Of a stretch of DNA of 10,019 nt, positions 1 through 6,419 are shown in pieces; within the stretch, counting starts at the first letter, position 1, and each line of letters begins with the position of its first letter. The DNA is from OPU3-GD-OMZ sp001901525 (lineage in GTDB: Bacteria; Pseudomonadota; Gammaproteobacteria; Methylococcales; Methylomonadaceae). The notes beneath the pieces are model-generated. The model did not search any database. It saw nothing but the letters and a program-made list of their open reading frames with translations, and had not been told where the DNA came from. The DNA lies in NCBI GenBank assembly GCA_963981505.1, contig CAXCEI010000049.1:1-10019 (forward strand), written 5' to 3'. Both the position numbers and the translations under genes were made by a program.

Positions 1-681
1 CATGAAATCAATAAATTTGGCTCCCTAGCTGAGAGATGGTGGGACCCTCAGGGTGAATTTAAAACATTACATGAGATCAATCCACTCAGAATACAATTCA
101 TCCGCGAATACTTAGATATCTCAAAAAAGAAAATTGTTGATGTCGGCTGTGGCGGCGGAATTCTTAGCGAAGGCTTAGCTAAATTAGGCAGTAAAGTCAC
201 CGGGATTGATCTCAGTACCGAATTAATAGACATTGCTGATTTACACGGCCTCGAATCAGGCGTTAAGGTTGATTATAAAACCATTAGTGCAGAAGCCTTT
301 GCCAAGAAAAACAACGCTAAATTTGATTATATTACCTGCATGGAAATGCTTGAGCATGTTCCTGACCCTTCCGCTATTGTTGCAGCCTGTGCAAAAATGG
401 TTAAACCCGGCGGTTATATTTTCTTTTCGACCCTCAACCGTAAGCCAAAAGCCTATCTTCTCGCTATCTTAGGTGCGGAGTACCTCTTAAATATGCTCCC
501 TAAAGGTACCCATGATTATAAGACTTTCATTAAACCTTCTGAACTGACCCAATGGACGCGCTCAGCCGACTTAGACATGCGTGGCATGATTGGTATTGAG
601 TACAACCCTTTAACCCGTAATTTTTATCTTAGCAAGTCGGTTGATGTTAACTATATCGCGGCCTACCAACGACCCAAATAA
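1..681 (+). CDS. ubiG: UbiG, ubiquinone biosynthesis O-methyltransferase (5' end missing)
   Basis: This is the SAM-dependent methyltransferase that performs both O-methylations of ubiquinone synthesis. The reading frame is open from base 1 to TAA at 679-681 and gives 226 residues; E. coli UbiG has 240, so about 10-15 N-terminal residues lie outside the window. Visible features are the family N-terminus RWWDPQGEFKTLHEINPLR (residues 12-30), SAM motif I VDVGCGGG (47-53 region), the acidic end of the second strand TGID (67-70), the signature CMEMLEHVPDP (113-123), VKPGG (134-138), STLNR (143-147), KGTHDYKTFIKP (168-179) and a C-terminal VDVNY. An internal ATG at 340 is not the start, because the SAM site lies upstream of it. 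The stop codon abuts the ATG of the next gene, so the two are probably translationally coupled. Identity is very sure. Confidence 0.96.
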   Translation, partial: HEINKFGSLAERWWDPQGEFKTLHEINPLRIQFIREYLDISKKKIVDVGCGGGILSEGLAKLGSKVTGIDLSTELIDIADLHGLESGVKVDYKTISAEAFAKKNNAKFDYITCMEMLEHVPDPSAIVAACAKMVKPGGYIFFSTLNRKPKAYLLAILGAEYLLNMLPKGTHDYKTFIKPSELTQWTRSADLDMRGMIGIEYNPLTRNFYLSKSVDVNYIAAYQRPK

Positions 682-1353
682 ATGACCCATGCCCCTAATT
701 TTTCACTCGCTTGCATGTTATTCGATCTTGATGGAACGCTTCTAGACACCGCCCCCGATTTAATTTCCTCACTCAATTATGCCCTGAAAGCCGAAGGCCT
801 TCAGGGGGTTTCAACGGACCACATAAAACCATATGTTTCCAATGGTGCCGCGGTCATGATAAAACACAGTACTGCTAAGACGATCACGTCCAGCCAACAC
901 AATAAACTCTTAGAATTGATGCTTGATCACTATGAGCAAAACATCGCCATCAAAACTGACTATTTTCAAGGTATTCCAGCGATCTTAAAAAAGCTTGAAG
1001 AGAAACAAATAAAGTGGGGTATTGTGACTAATAAACGCTCACGTTTCACCACCCCTTTAATTTCATCCTTTGGCTTAGAACACCGGGCTAACTGTATTAT
1101 TTCTGGTGATAGCACACCGCATCCAAAACCTAACCCTTTACCACTGTTAGCGGCTTGCAAACAAAGCAATGTTATCCCGGAAAATTGTATTTATATTGGT
1201 GATGCCTGTCATGATATTGAAGCCGGTAAACAAGCCCATATGAAAACCATTGTAGCCACCTACGGTTATCTTAAAACCGATGACCAACCCGACACGTGGG
1301 GAGCTGATGCACTGATAGATCACCCACAAGAATTAGCTTTCTGGATTAATTAA
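682..1353 (+). CDS. mupP: HAD-family phosphatase, MupP/Gph type
   Basis: This is a 223-residue haloacid dehalogenase phosphatase. Motif I FDLDGTLLDT (14-23) carries the nucleophile D15 and acid/base D17. Motif II is VTN (115-117), the motif III lysine is in HPKP (K149), and motif IV GDACHDIEAG (173-182) supplies D174 and D178. The helical cap lies between motifs I and II. Such proteins are usually labelled phosphoglycolate phosphatase. The order ubiG - this gene - yciK-like SDR matches Pseudomonas, where the gene is MupP, the N-acetylmuramic acid 6-phosphate phosphatase of the peptidoglycan recycling route that bypasses de novo UDP-MurNAc synthesis. I infer MupP from position and length; sequence motifs alone do not separate it from Gph. 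The ATG follows the ubiG TAA with no gap and has no clear Shine-Dalgarno of its own, which suggests coupling. The family is certain and the substrate is not. Confidence 0.85.
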   Translation: MTHAPNFSLACMLFDLDGTLLDTAPDLISSLNYALKAEGLQGVSTDHIKPYVSNGAAVMIKHSTAKTITSSQHNKLLELMLDHYEQNIAIKTDYFQGIPAILKKLEEKQIKWGIVTNKRSRFTTPLISSFGLEHRANCIISGDSTPHPKPNPLPLLAACKQSNVIPENCIYIGDACHDIEAGKQAHMKTIVATYGYLKTDDQPDTWGADALIDHPQELAFWIN

Positions 1354-1361
1354 GAGTCACC

Positions 1362-2102
1362 ATGCCACTGTATAACCAAACATTTTTAGTCACCGGTGCA
1401 GGCGGTGGTTTAGGCCGTATTGCTGCTCTTGCGCTGGCCCAACAACGGGCTCAGGTTATTTTACTCGATAACAATATTGAAAAACTTGAATCTATTTATG
1501 ATGCTATTATCGAAACAACCGAAACAGAACCTGCTATTTACCCCTTTGACCTAGTCGGTGCCACTGAACAAGATTTTAATGAGCTGGCTGACACCGTTGA
1601 AAGGAAATACAGGAGCCTGAATGGATTAGTACACTCGGCGACCGAAAAACCTACACTGGGCCCTCTTAGCAGCATTTCAACGCAGGCCTTTGAGCACAGC
1701 TTAAGCCTAAACCTTAATGCTCCTTTTCTATTAACAAAGGTTTTAGTGCCTTTACTTGAAAAAAACACCCATGCCGCAATTGTTTTCACCTCTGATTCAA
1801 CAGCCAGAAAAGGTACCGCTTATTCATCAGCCTACGGCGTTGCTAAAATAGCCGTCGAAGGTTTCGCCTTAATAATTGCCGATGAACTTGAATCTGCGGG
1901 TAAAATACGTGTCAATATTTTAGTACCCGGAAAAGTTGATACCCCAGTCAGAAATCATCTGTTTCCGGGCGAAAACAAATCTTCTTTGGCCAAAGCTGAA
2001 TCATTAACGCCCATCTATCAATACTTATTAGGTTCTGAAAGCATTGGCATCACAGGTCAGGTCATTGAAGCTGAAGTATTTAATTTAACAAACGCATTAT
2101 AA
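1362..2102 (+). CDS. yciK: YciK-like short-chain dehydrogenase/reductase
   Basis: This is a classical-length SDR of 246 residues with a Rossmann fold. The cofactor loop TGAGGGLG (11-18) is intact, an aspartate ends strand 2 in LLDNN (D36), and PFDL (61-64) is the adenine-binding strand. N117, S144 (FTSDS), Y158 and K162 (YGVAK) complete the catalytic tetrad, and PGKVDTPV (189-196) follows. The pattern of TGAGGGLGR, PFDL and C-terminal PIYQYLLGSES...TGQ resembles the YciK family, whose physiological substrate is not established. The position behind ubiG and a MupP-type phosphatase matches the Pseudomonas order. One oddity is that the usual NNAG structural motif after strand 4 reads HSAT at 91-94. 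The gap to the upstream gene is 8 bases, and no strong Shine-Dalgarno is visible. SDR membership is certain, assignment to YciK is likely, and the reaction is unknown. Confidence 0.85.
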   Translation: MPLYNQTFLVTGAGGGLGRIAALALAQQRAQVILLDNNIEKLESIYDAIIETTETEPAIYPFDLVGATEQDFNELADTVERKYRSLNGLVHSATEKPTLGPLSSISTQAFEHSLSLNLNAPFLLTKVLVPLLEKNTHAAIVFTSDSTARKGTAYSSAYGVAKIAVEGFALIIADELESAGKIRVNILVPGKVDTPVRNHLFPGENKSSLAKAESLTPIYQYLLGSESIGITGQVIEAEVFNLTNAL

Positions 2103-2106
2103 AACC

Positions 2107-2655
2107 ATGTCAGAAAACGAAAGCATCATCTTAACCCGCGATGTCAATGTTGTGATTATCCCAGATGGTCACCATGACACCTTAAAAAAAGGTGAAACCG
2201 TTTCTATCCATCAAGCATTAGGTAACAATTACACGGTTATTACTGAATACGGTAATATGGTTCGTATCTCAAGTAATGATGCTGACGCCTTGAGGAAAGA
2301 AGCTCATTCATTAAAAACATTAGTGACGGAGACCGATCCTGAGGCCGTTGAAAAGAACTGCTGGGAAGTCATGCGCACCGTTTATGACCCGGAAATACCC
2401 GTGAATATTGTCGAACTTGGCTTAGTGTACCGCTGTAAAGTAACCGCTGTCAGTGAAGCGTCAAATGATGTCCATGTCGAAATGACATTAACCGCTCCGG
2501 GCTGTGGTATGGGCCCGGTTATTCAAAGTGATGTAGAAAAATGTATTCGCGCCTTACCCGGTATCGAAAAAGTCAATGTTGAAGTGGTTTTAGATCCACC
2601 CTGGTCCCAAGAAATGATGACTGAAGTAGCCAAAATTCAACTCGGATTAATTTAA
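2107..2655 (+). CDS. sufT: SufT-type Fe-S assembly protein (MIP18/DUF59 family)
   Basis: This 182-residue protein matches the long SufT form. An N-terminal extension of about 75 residues begins RDVNVVIIPDG (11-21) and contains a KKGE turn and a short beta-rich segment. The MIP18/DUF59 domain follows at about 83-170. Domain hallmarks are YDPEIPVNIVELGLVY (93-108), the conserved cysteine in TAPGCGMG (C133) and DPPWSQEMM (163-171). SufT proteins help Fe-S cluster assembly or delivery to target proteins, probably in the cytosol; the mechanism is only partly understood. It often accompanies suf genes, but none is visible here. It is the last gene of the ubiG-led cluster and starts 4 bases after the yciK-like stop, with no obvious Shine-Dalgarno, so coupled translation is likely. 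A hairpin follows the stop. Family assignment is confident. Confidence 0.9.
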   Translation: MSENESIILTRDVNVVIIPDGHHDTLKKGETVSIHQALGNNYTVITEYGNMVRISSNDADALRKEAHSLKTLVTETDPEAVEKNCWEVMRTVYDPEIPVNIVELGLVYRCKVTAVSEASNDVHVEMTLTAPGCGMGPVIQSDVEKCIRALPGIEKVNVEVVLDPPWSQEMMTEVAKIQLGLI

Positions 2656-2663
2656 ATAACCTG

Positions 2664-2698
2664 ATATTTCTCACCGGACTTGAAGCCGGTAAGAATAT
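2664..2698. terminator. Hairpin between convergent genes, probable bidirectional terminator
   Basis: An imperfect inverted repeat pairs ACCGG (2673-2677) with CCGGT (2686-2690). After one mismatch and a one-base bulge the stem extends outward to ATATT (2664-2668) paired with AATAT (2694-2698). The loop is about 8 bases. It fills the 46-base gap between the convergent sufT and lipoprotein stop codons, where a terminator for both directions would be expected. The flanks are AT-rich but have no long T-run, so its efficiency is uncertain. Confidence 0.55.
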
Positions 2699-2701
2699 TC
2701 C

Positions 2702-3274
2702 TTAATTAACCAACCGCCCTTTCTTAAAAGTCTTCGTGCTGATCAGGATACCCGCTGCATCCCATTGCCTTTCAACACCCTCTTTCAAACCATTCTTATA
2801 ATTAACTTCTAGTTTTTTTTGCCCGTTAGGATACCAATAAACGACCGGACCTGACTCAAGCCCCATAACATAATTCACATCAGATAATTTTCGTCCCTGA
2901 TCATCCCACTCGATATACACGCCATGCTGTTTGCCTGACTTATGACTGCCTTCCCATTCTTTTTGACCATTTTCATACCAGCCTATCCACAGGCCTTCTT
3001 GTTGATTATTAACAGATTGACCTTCTGACTTCTTTTGACCGCTCTCATACCACATGGTCATGATTCCATTCATCACACCGTCTTTAATGTAATTCTGTAA
3101 TTTTTTTTGCTTATTAACATAGTGTTGCACATAAAAACCCGTATAAGGGTTATCATCCCCCTGTGCGTATTTCAGGCCCTCTTTATCAATCAATGAAGAT
3201 TCTTCACGTTCCTGAGAGCACGCCAAAAGACTCAAACTCAATAACACACACACTATTCTACAAACACCTTTCAT
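2702..3274 (-). CDS. Lipoprotein with 24-residue MORN_2-type repeats
   Basis: The predicted protein has 190 residues. A type II signal peptide is clear: basic start MKGVCR, hydrophobic core VLLSLSLL, and lipobox LLAC with the lipidated Cys at 19, followed by S20 and Q21, which would allow outer-membrane sorting. From residue 56 the chain is a repeat array with an exact 24-residue period. Units begin QKK (56), QKK (80), QKE (104), RKL (128), QKK (152), and a degenerate last one at 176. Each contains an aromatic W/Y...NGQK core, as in the MORN_2 / YwqK-like repeat family. Such proteins are often auto-named YwqK family antitoxin, but nothing here supports a toxin partner. The ATG has a Shine-Dalgarno-like GAAGGTG at 3281-3287. 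The gene lies 64 bases downstream of rluB on the same strand and may be read through from it. Function is unknown. Confidence 0.85.
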   Translation of the reverse strand: MKGVCRIVCVLLSLSLLACSQEREESSLIDKEGLKYAQGDDNPYTGFYVQHYVNKQKKLQNYIKDGVMNGIMTMWYESGQKKSEGQSVNNQQEGLWIGWYENGQKEWEGSHKSGKQHGVYIEWDDQGRKLSDVNYVMGLESGPVVYWYPNGQKKLEVNYKNGLKEGVERQWDAAGILISTKTFKKGRLVN

Positions 3275-3280
3275 TTATAA

Positions 3281-3287
3281 CACCTTC
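3281..3287 (-). promoter_or_regulatory. Ribosome binding site of the repeat lipoprotein
   Basis: The minus strand reads GAAGGTG six bases before the ATG at 3274. It is among the better Shine-Dalgarno matches in the window and fixes the start so that the signal peptide is complete. Confidence 0.65.
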
Positions 3288-3338
3288 GAAACTTTCAATT
3301 ATTAGACAATCAACAAACGCCCACAAAACTCAAACTCG

Positions 3339-4217
3339 TTATGACCGTGGCCGGACTTTGGATCTTGTTGATTTTTTATTCAGATCAACCCTGTTTTGTT
3401 GTTTAAGACTGACATGGTCAAACAACACTTGTAATTCTTTATCATTGAGTTCATAAAACAATCGTGCTTTTAATTTCTCCGGCAAATATACCGGCCCATA
3501 GCGGACCCGCATGAGTCGGTTCACCACTAATTCCTGGGACTCCCATAATCGCCGAATTAATCTATTCCTGCCTTCTGTAACCGTTACTTTATACCACGTA
3601 TTAATACCTTCTCCACCGGCAAAAGTAATACTATCAAAGTGAGCCATACCATCTTCAAGGTCAACACCACTTTTTAATCGCTCAATGATCTCATTGGTTA
3701 CCTTACCAAAAACCCGCACCGCATATTCTCGAATAATTTCCGTAGAAGGATGCATTAAACGGTGTGCTAATTCCCCATGATTAGTCACCAACAATAATCC
3801 TTGTGTATTAATATCAAGCCGACCCACCGTTATCCAACGTCCTACCGCCAACTTAGGTAATTGTGTAAAAATTACCGGTCTCCCCTCAGGGTCACGTCGG
3901 GTAACCACTTCGCCGGTAGGCTTGTAATAAATCAAAACCCTCGGTGCCTGTTCAGAAAACTTATCTAAATCAACACGCCGTCCATTAACTTTAACTTGGT
4001 CACCCGGTACAATACGATCCCCTAACTTAGAGGGTTTCTCATTAATTCTTATTTTACCCTCTGTAATCCAACGTTCTATTTCACGCCGAGACCCTAATCC
4101 TGCACGTGATAACACTTTTTGAATGCGTTCACCTGACTGAAGTTGAGACTTATTCTGTGATGTCTCAGCTGATTTGGACGTAGTCACTGTGTGCTTACTT
4201 GATTTTTGTTTTTTCAA
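3339..4217 (-). CDS. rluB: RluB, 23S rRNA pseudouridine synthase
   Basis: This RsuA/RluB/E/F-family enzyme isomerises a uridine in the peptidyl-transferase region of 23S rRNA (U2605 in E. coli). The 292 residues comprise a Lys/Ser/Gln-rich tail (1-28), an S4 RNA-binding domain from RIQKVLSRAGLGSRR (31-45) to about 84, and the catalytic domain. The catalytic aspartate is D135 in GRLDINTQGLLL. Further hallmarks are YKPTGEVVTRRDPEGRP (98-113), TEGRNRLIRRL and NRLMRVRYG. The most upstream start that fits is a TTG at 4215-4217, preceded by AGGT at 4221-4224. A GTG at 4187 is the alternative and would drop only 10 tail residues. It lies 17 bases downstream of scpB, and the scpA-scpB-rluB order is common in gammaproteobacteria. 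The family is certain; RluB over its paralogues is chosen from context and sequence. Confidence 0.93.
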   Translation of the reverse strand: MKKQKSSKHTVTTSKSAETSQNKSQLQSGERIQKVLSRAGLGSRREIERWITEGKIRINEKPSKLGDRIVPGDQVKVNGRRVDLDKFSEQAPRVLIYYKPTGEVVTRRDPEGRPVIFTQLPKLAVGRWITVGRLDINTQGLLLVTNHGELAHRLMHPSTEIIREYAVRVFGKVTNEIIERLKSGVDLEDGMAHFDSITFAGGEGINTWYKVTVTEGRNRLIRRLWESQELVVNRLMRVRYGPVYLPEKLKARLFYELNDKELQVLFDHVSLKQQNRVDLNKKSTRSKVRPRS

Positions 4218-4234
4218 AGAACCTACTGCCTTTA

Positions 4235-4858
4235 TTAAATGTTTAAACCATTGGCTAAATCGTTTGTGCTCTCCTGAACATCCATAGTCACGTCCTCTGT
4301 TTGCAACTCTTCAGCTAAAATCTTTTTTTCTATTTCTTCATCAAATAAGCGAATATCTTCAATTGACGGCAATTCCTCCAACGACTTTAAATTAAAATAA
4401 TCAAGAAACTGCTTGGTTGTACCCAAAACTGCCGGGCGGCCCGGGACATCTTTATAAGATAAAACACGAATCCATTCCCGCTCCATCAGCGTTCGTATAA
4501 TATTAGAACTAACGGAAACCCCTCTAATTTCTTCAATCTCGCCTCGTGTAACCGGTTGACGATAAGCAATAATGGCTAATATTTCTAAAAATGCCCGACT
4601 GTATTTAGGCGGCTTTTCTTCAAACAACCGTGAAACCCACGGCGATAATTGCTCACGCACCTGAAAACGATAACCACTCGCAAGCTCTCGTAATTCAATG
4701 GAACGGTCCTGATAGTCCTCAATAATAAAATCAATCGCTTCTTGTAAGTCGAGTGTATCCGGTCGCTCTAGTTCTGGAAATACATTGCGAAGTTGGCTTG
4801 TGGTTAGCGGTTGTTCCGATGCAAATAAAATCGCCTCAACCTTATATTTTAACAACAT
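4235..4858 (-). CDS. scpB: ScpB, condensin segregation and condensation protein
   Basis: ScpB dimerises and binds the ScpA kleisin, forming the SMC-ScpAB condensin that organises and segregates the chromosome. From the ATG at 4858 the protein has 207 residues in two winged-helix domains. The first begins KVEAILFASEQPL (6-18). The second contains FLEILAIIAYRQPVTRGEI (90-108), RGVSVSSNIIRTLMEREW (112-129) and the signature VPGRPAVLGTTKQFLDYF (138-155). An acidic tail follows LKSLEELP. The frame stays open upstream to 5137, but that stretch overlaps scpA on another frame, looks unlike ScpB and is rejected. The ATG at 4858 leaves 16 bases after the scpA stop and matches the family N-terminus, although the upstream Shine-Dalgarno is weak (only AAAAGAA). 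Coupling to scpA is likely. Identity is very sure and the start is likely. Confidence 0.94.
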   Translation of the reverse strand: MLLKYKVEAILFASEQPLTTSQLRNVFPELERPDTLDLQEAIDFIIEDYQDRSIELRELASGYRFQVREQLSPWVSRLFEEKPPKYSRAFLEILAIIAYRQPVTRGEIEEIRGVSVSSNIIRTLMEREWIRVLSYKDVPGRPAVLGTTKQFLDYFNLKSLEELPSIEDIRLFDEEIEKKILAEELQTEDVTMDVQESTNDLANGLNI

Positions 4859-4874
4859 ATCGCGCCAATTCTTT

Positions 4875-5687
4875 TCATGAATTAATCCCTCTGACTTGAA
4901 ACTCTGACTGATTGGCTGATTGGCTGATATCGAGGTAGCCTTCTTTACAGAGCTCGAGGACAGCAATAAAGGAGACAACGACCCCTTGGCGCCCTTCCTC
5001 CTTATTGAATAGCTCTGAAAAAACAAGATAATCGAATTCTTTAAGCTTTTCCAAAATGATTGACATTCTTTCACGAATTGACAAGGGCTCCCGCGTAATT
5101 TGATGATGAGTAACTTGTTCAGCATGCTGTAAAACATTCTGAAATGCTAATAATAATTCTTTTAAATCCACATCCGGTAATCTTTTTTGAACATCAATCG
5201 TTGAACAATCCGGATCAATAACAAACGTATCACGTTCATTACGAGGTAAACGGTCTAGTTCTTCAGCCGCTTTCTTTATCAAATCATATTCCATGAGTTT
5301 ACGTATCAGATAAGCTCTTGGATCTTCCTCATCGTCCTCTTCTGAAGCATCCTCTTTGGGCAATAACATTCGTGACTTTATTTCAGCAAGTAACGCTGCC
5401 ATAACTAGATATTCTGATGCCAACTCAAACTTAAAATCAGAAATCATATCGATATAAGCCACATATTGTTGTGTTATTTGGGCGATAGGGATATCAAAAA
5501 TATCGACATTTTGCCTTTTAATGAGATACAACAATAAGTCTAACGGTCCTTCAAAAGTTTCTAAAACAACCTTAAGACTATCGGGCGGAATATATAAATC
5601 TTCAGGTAAACTCTCATAGACCTCCCCCGCCACCACAGCCAATGGTGCAGTTTCTGAATCTTCTGTGATTATTGACATCGATTCCAT
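4875..5687 (-). CDS. scpA: ScpA, kleisin subunit of SMC-ScpAB condensin
   Basis: ScpA is the kleisin that bridges the two SMC heads and recruits ScpB. The 270 residues show a short variable N-terminus, the family signature FEGPLDLLLYLIKRQ (45-59), DIFDIPIAQITQQY (62-75), ASEYLVMAALLAEIKSRMLLP (90-110), an acidic linker SEEDDEEDP (115-123), and a C-terminal winged helix with REPLSIRERM and GVVVSFIAVLELCKEG. There are two possible starts: the ATG at 5687, 9 bases after the upstream stop and without a Shine-Dalgarno, or the ATG at 5678, which has GGAA a few bases upstream and would remove three residues. The second is slightly better supported by its ribosome site. The 3' end contains an 8-base tandem repeat that encodes part of the tail. 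It is followed directly by scpB. Confidence 0.95.
   Translation of the reverse strand: MESMSIITEDSETAPLAVVAGEVYESLPEDLYIPPDSLKVVLETFEGPLDLLLYLIKRQNVDIFDIPIAQITQQYVAYIDMISDFKFELASEYLVMAALLAEIKSRMLLPKEDASEEDDEEDPRAYLIRKLMEYDLIKKAAEELDRLPRNERDTFVIDPDCSTIDVQKRLPDVDLKELLLAFQNVLQHAEQVTHHQITREPLSIRERMSIILEKLKEFDYLVFSELFNKEEGRQGVVVSFIAVLELCKEGYLDISQSANQSEFQVRGINS
4908..4928. repeat. Short tandem repeat inside the 3' end of scpA
   Basis: The 8-base unit CTGATTGG occurs twice in a row, followed by a partial third copy (CTGAT). On the coding strand it encodes the ISQSANQ stretch near the ScpA C-terminus. Because 8 is not a multiple of 3, gain or loss of a unit would shift the frame of the last roughly 15 residues. 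It is small and may be coincidental. Confidence 0.5.
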
Positions 5688-5696
5688 ACTGTCAGT

Positions 5697-6347
5697 TCAA
5701 ATGCCGGCAATAGTAAAAAAGAATTGCTGCAAATAATAAAGCGGATACCCTAAAATAACACTCAGGGTATCGGTCACCAACAACAGTAACAGAACAATTA
5801 ACCCCAGCCCTTCAATACGATTAAAGCGCTCTGCCCACTTAGGGGGTAGCAAGCATGCTAAGACACGACTCCCGTCCAAGGGCGGCACTGGAATGAGATT
5901 TATCAACGCTAACACCAAATTAATCGAAACCCCCGCAATCCCCATATAAATCAGCGGTGATGAAATAGACTCCACTTCAACCGAAACCCCGATTCGAGCT
6001 ATCCCCGCCCAAAGTAGTGCCATGAGTACATTGGCTACCGGTCCTGCGACTGCCACCAGAGCCATATCAACGCGTGGATTGGCTAAATTCTTATCATTAA
6101 CCGGAACCGGTTTGGCCCAACCAAAAATAAAACCGGTAAAAGATAAAATCAAAATCCCTGGAACCAGTACGGTCCCAATCCAATCAATATGTTTAACAGG
6201 ATTTAAGGTTAAACGCCCCAACATGGAAGCGGTATTATCCCCTCTAAGTTTGGCCACCCAACCGTGCGCAACTTCATGAACGGTTATGGCAAAAACCACC
6301 GGAATAACCCACACCACTATCCTCTGAGCTAACGTCAATTCATCCAC
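5697..6347 (-). CDS. Site-2-protease-like M50 family membrane metalloprotease
   Basis: This predicted integral membrane zinc protease has 216 residues. The first membrane segment (about 9-29) carries the zinc site HEVAH (H24, E25, H28) directly followed by GWVAKLRGD. A hydrophobic segment lies at 57-77, AGPVANVLMALLWAG (101-115) is the next, and 134-162 contains NLIPVPPLDG (150-159), where D158 is the expected third zinc ligand. A last hydrophobic stretch is at 181-212. This is the compact form without a PDZ domain. Family members cut substrates within the membrane; no substrate can be read from this sequence. The frame begins with GTG at 6345-6347, and no well-placed Shine-Dalgarno is visible, so the start is uncertain by a few residues. 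It lies between yciO and scpA, a neighbourhood also known in other gammaproteobacteria. Confidence 0.9.
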   Translation of the reverse strand: MDELTLAQRIVVWVIPVVFAITVHEVAHGWVAKLRGDNTASMLGRLTLNPVKHIDWIGTVLVPGILILSFTGFIFGWAKPVPVNDKNLANPRVDMALVAVAGPVANVLMALLWAGIARIGVSVEVESISSPLIYMGIAGVSINLVLALINLIPVPPLDGSRVLACLLPPKWAERFNRIEGLGLIVLLLLLVTDTLSVILGYPLYYLQQFFFTIAGI

Positions 6348-6357
6348 AGTAACAATT

Positions 6358-6386
6358 ATTATCTAGTCCCCAAAAAAAATCGTTAA
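6358..6386 (-). promoter_or_regulatory. Possible sigma-70 promoter upstream of the M50 gene
   Basis: On the minus strand, TTAACG (6381-6386) and GATAAT (6358-6363) are separated by 17 bases, matching the -35 and -10 consensus at 4 and 5 of 6 positions. The -10 box ends only 10 bases before the GTG, which would give an almost leaderless mRNA. Two A8 runs (6372-6379 and 6406-6413) flank it, 34 bases apart. The match may be chance in AT-rich DNA. Confidence 0.22.
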
Positions 6387-6419
6387 AACACACAGATTTT
6401 ATCCTAAAAAAAACCAACA

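Noticed and set aside
233..472. Open frame of 79 residues inside ubiG on the same strand
   Set aside because: It is a +1-frame shadow of UbiG, whose own motifs run through the whole stretch.
2702..3274. Toxin-antitoxin antitoxin label for the repeat lipoprotein
   Set aside because: No toxin-like neighbour exists, and a lipobox with a repeat array points to an exported protein.
3163..3456. Open plus-strand frame of 97 residues across the lipoprotein-rluB junction
   Set aside because: It lies antisense over two well-supported genes, has no recognisable domain and has Ser/Thr/Leu-rich shadow composition.
4859..5137. N-terminal extension of the scpB frame up to an ATG at 5137
   Set aside because: It overlaps scpA on another frame by about 260 bases, reads as low-complexity unlike any ScpB N-terminus, and ScpB starts normally at 4858.
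6372..6413. Two A8 runs with AT-rich partial dyads after yciO, considered as a terminator or curved-DNA element
   Set aside because: There is no GC-containing stem before the T-run on the minus strand, and two A-tracts are too few to argue for intrinsic curvature.
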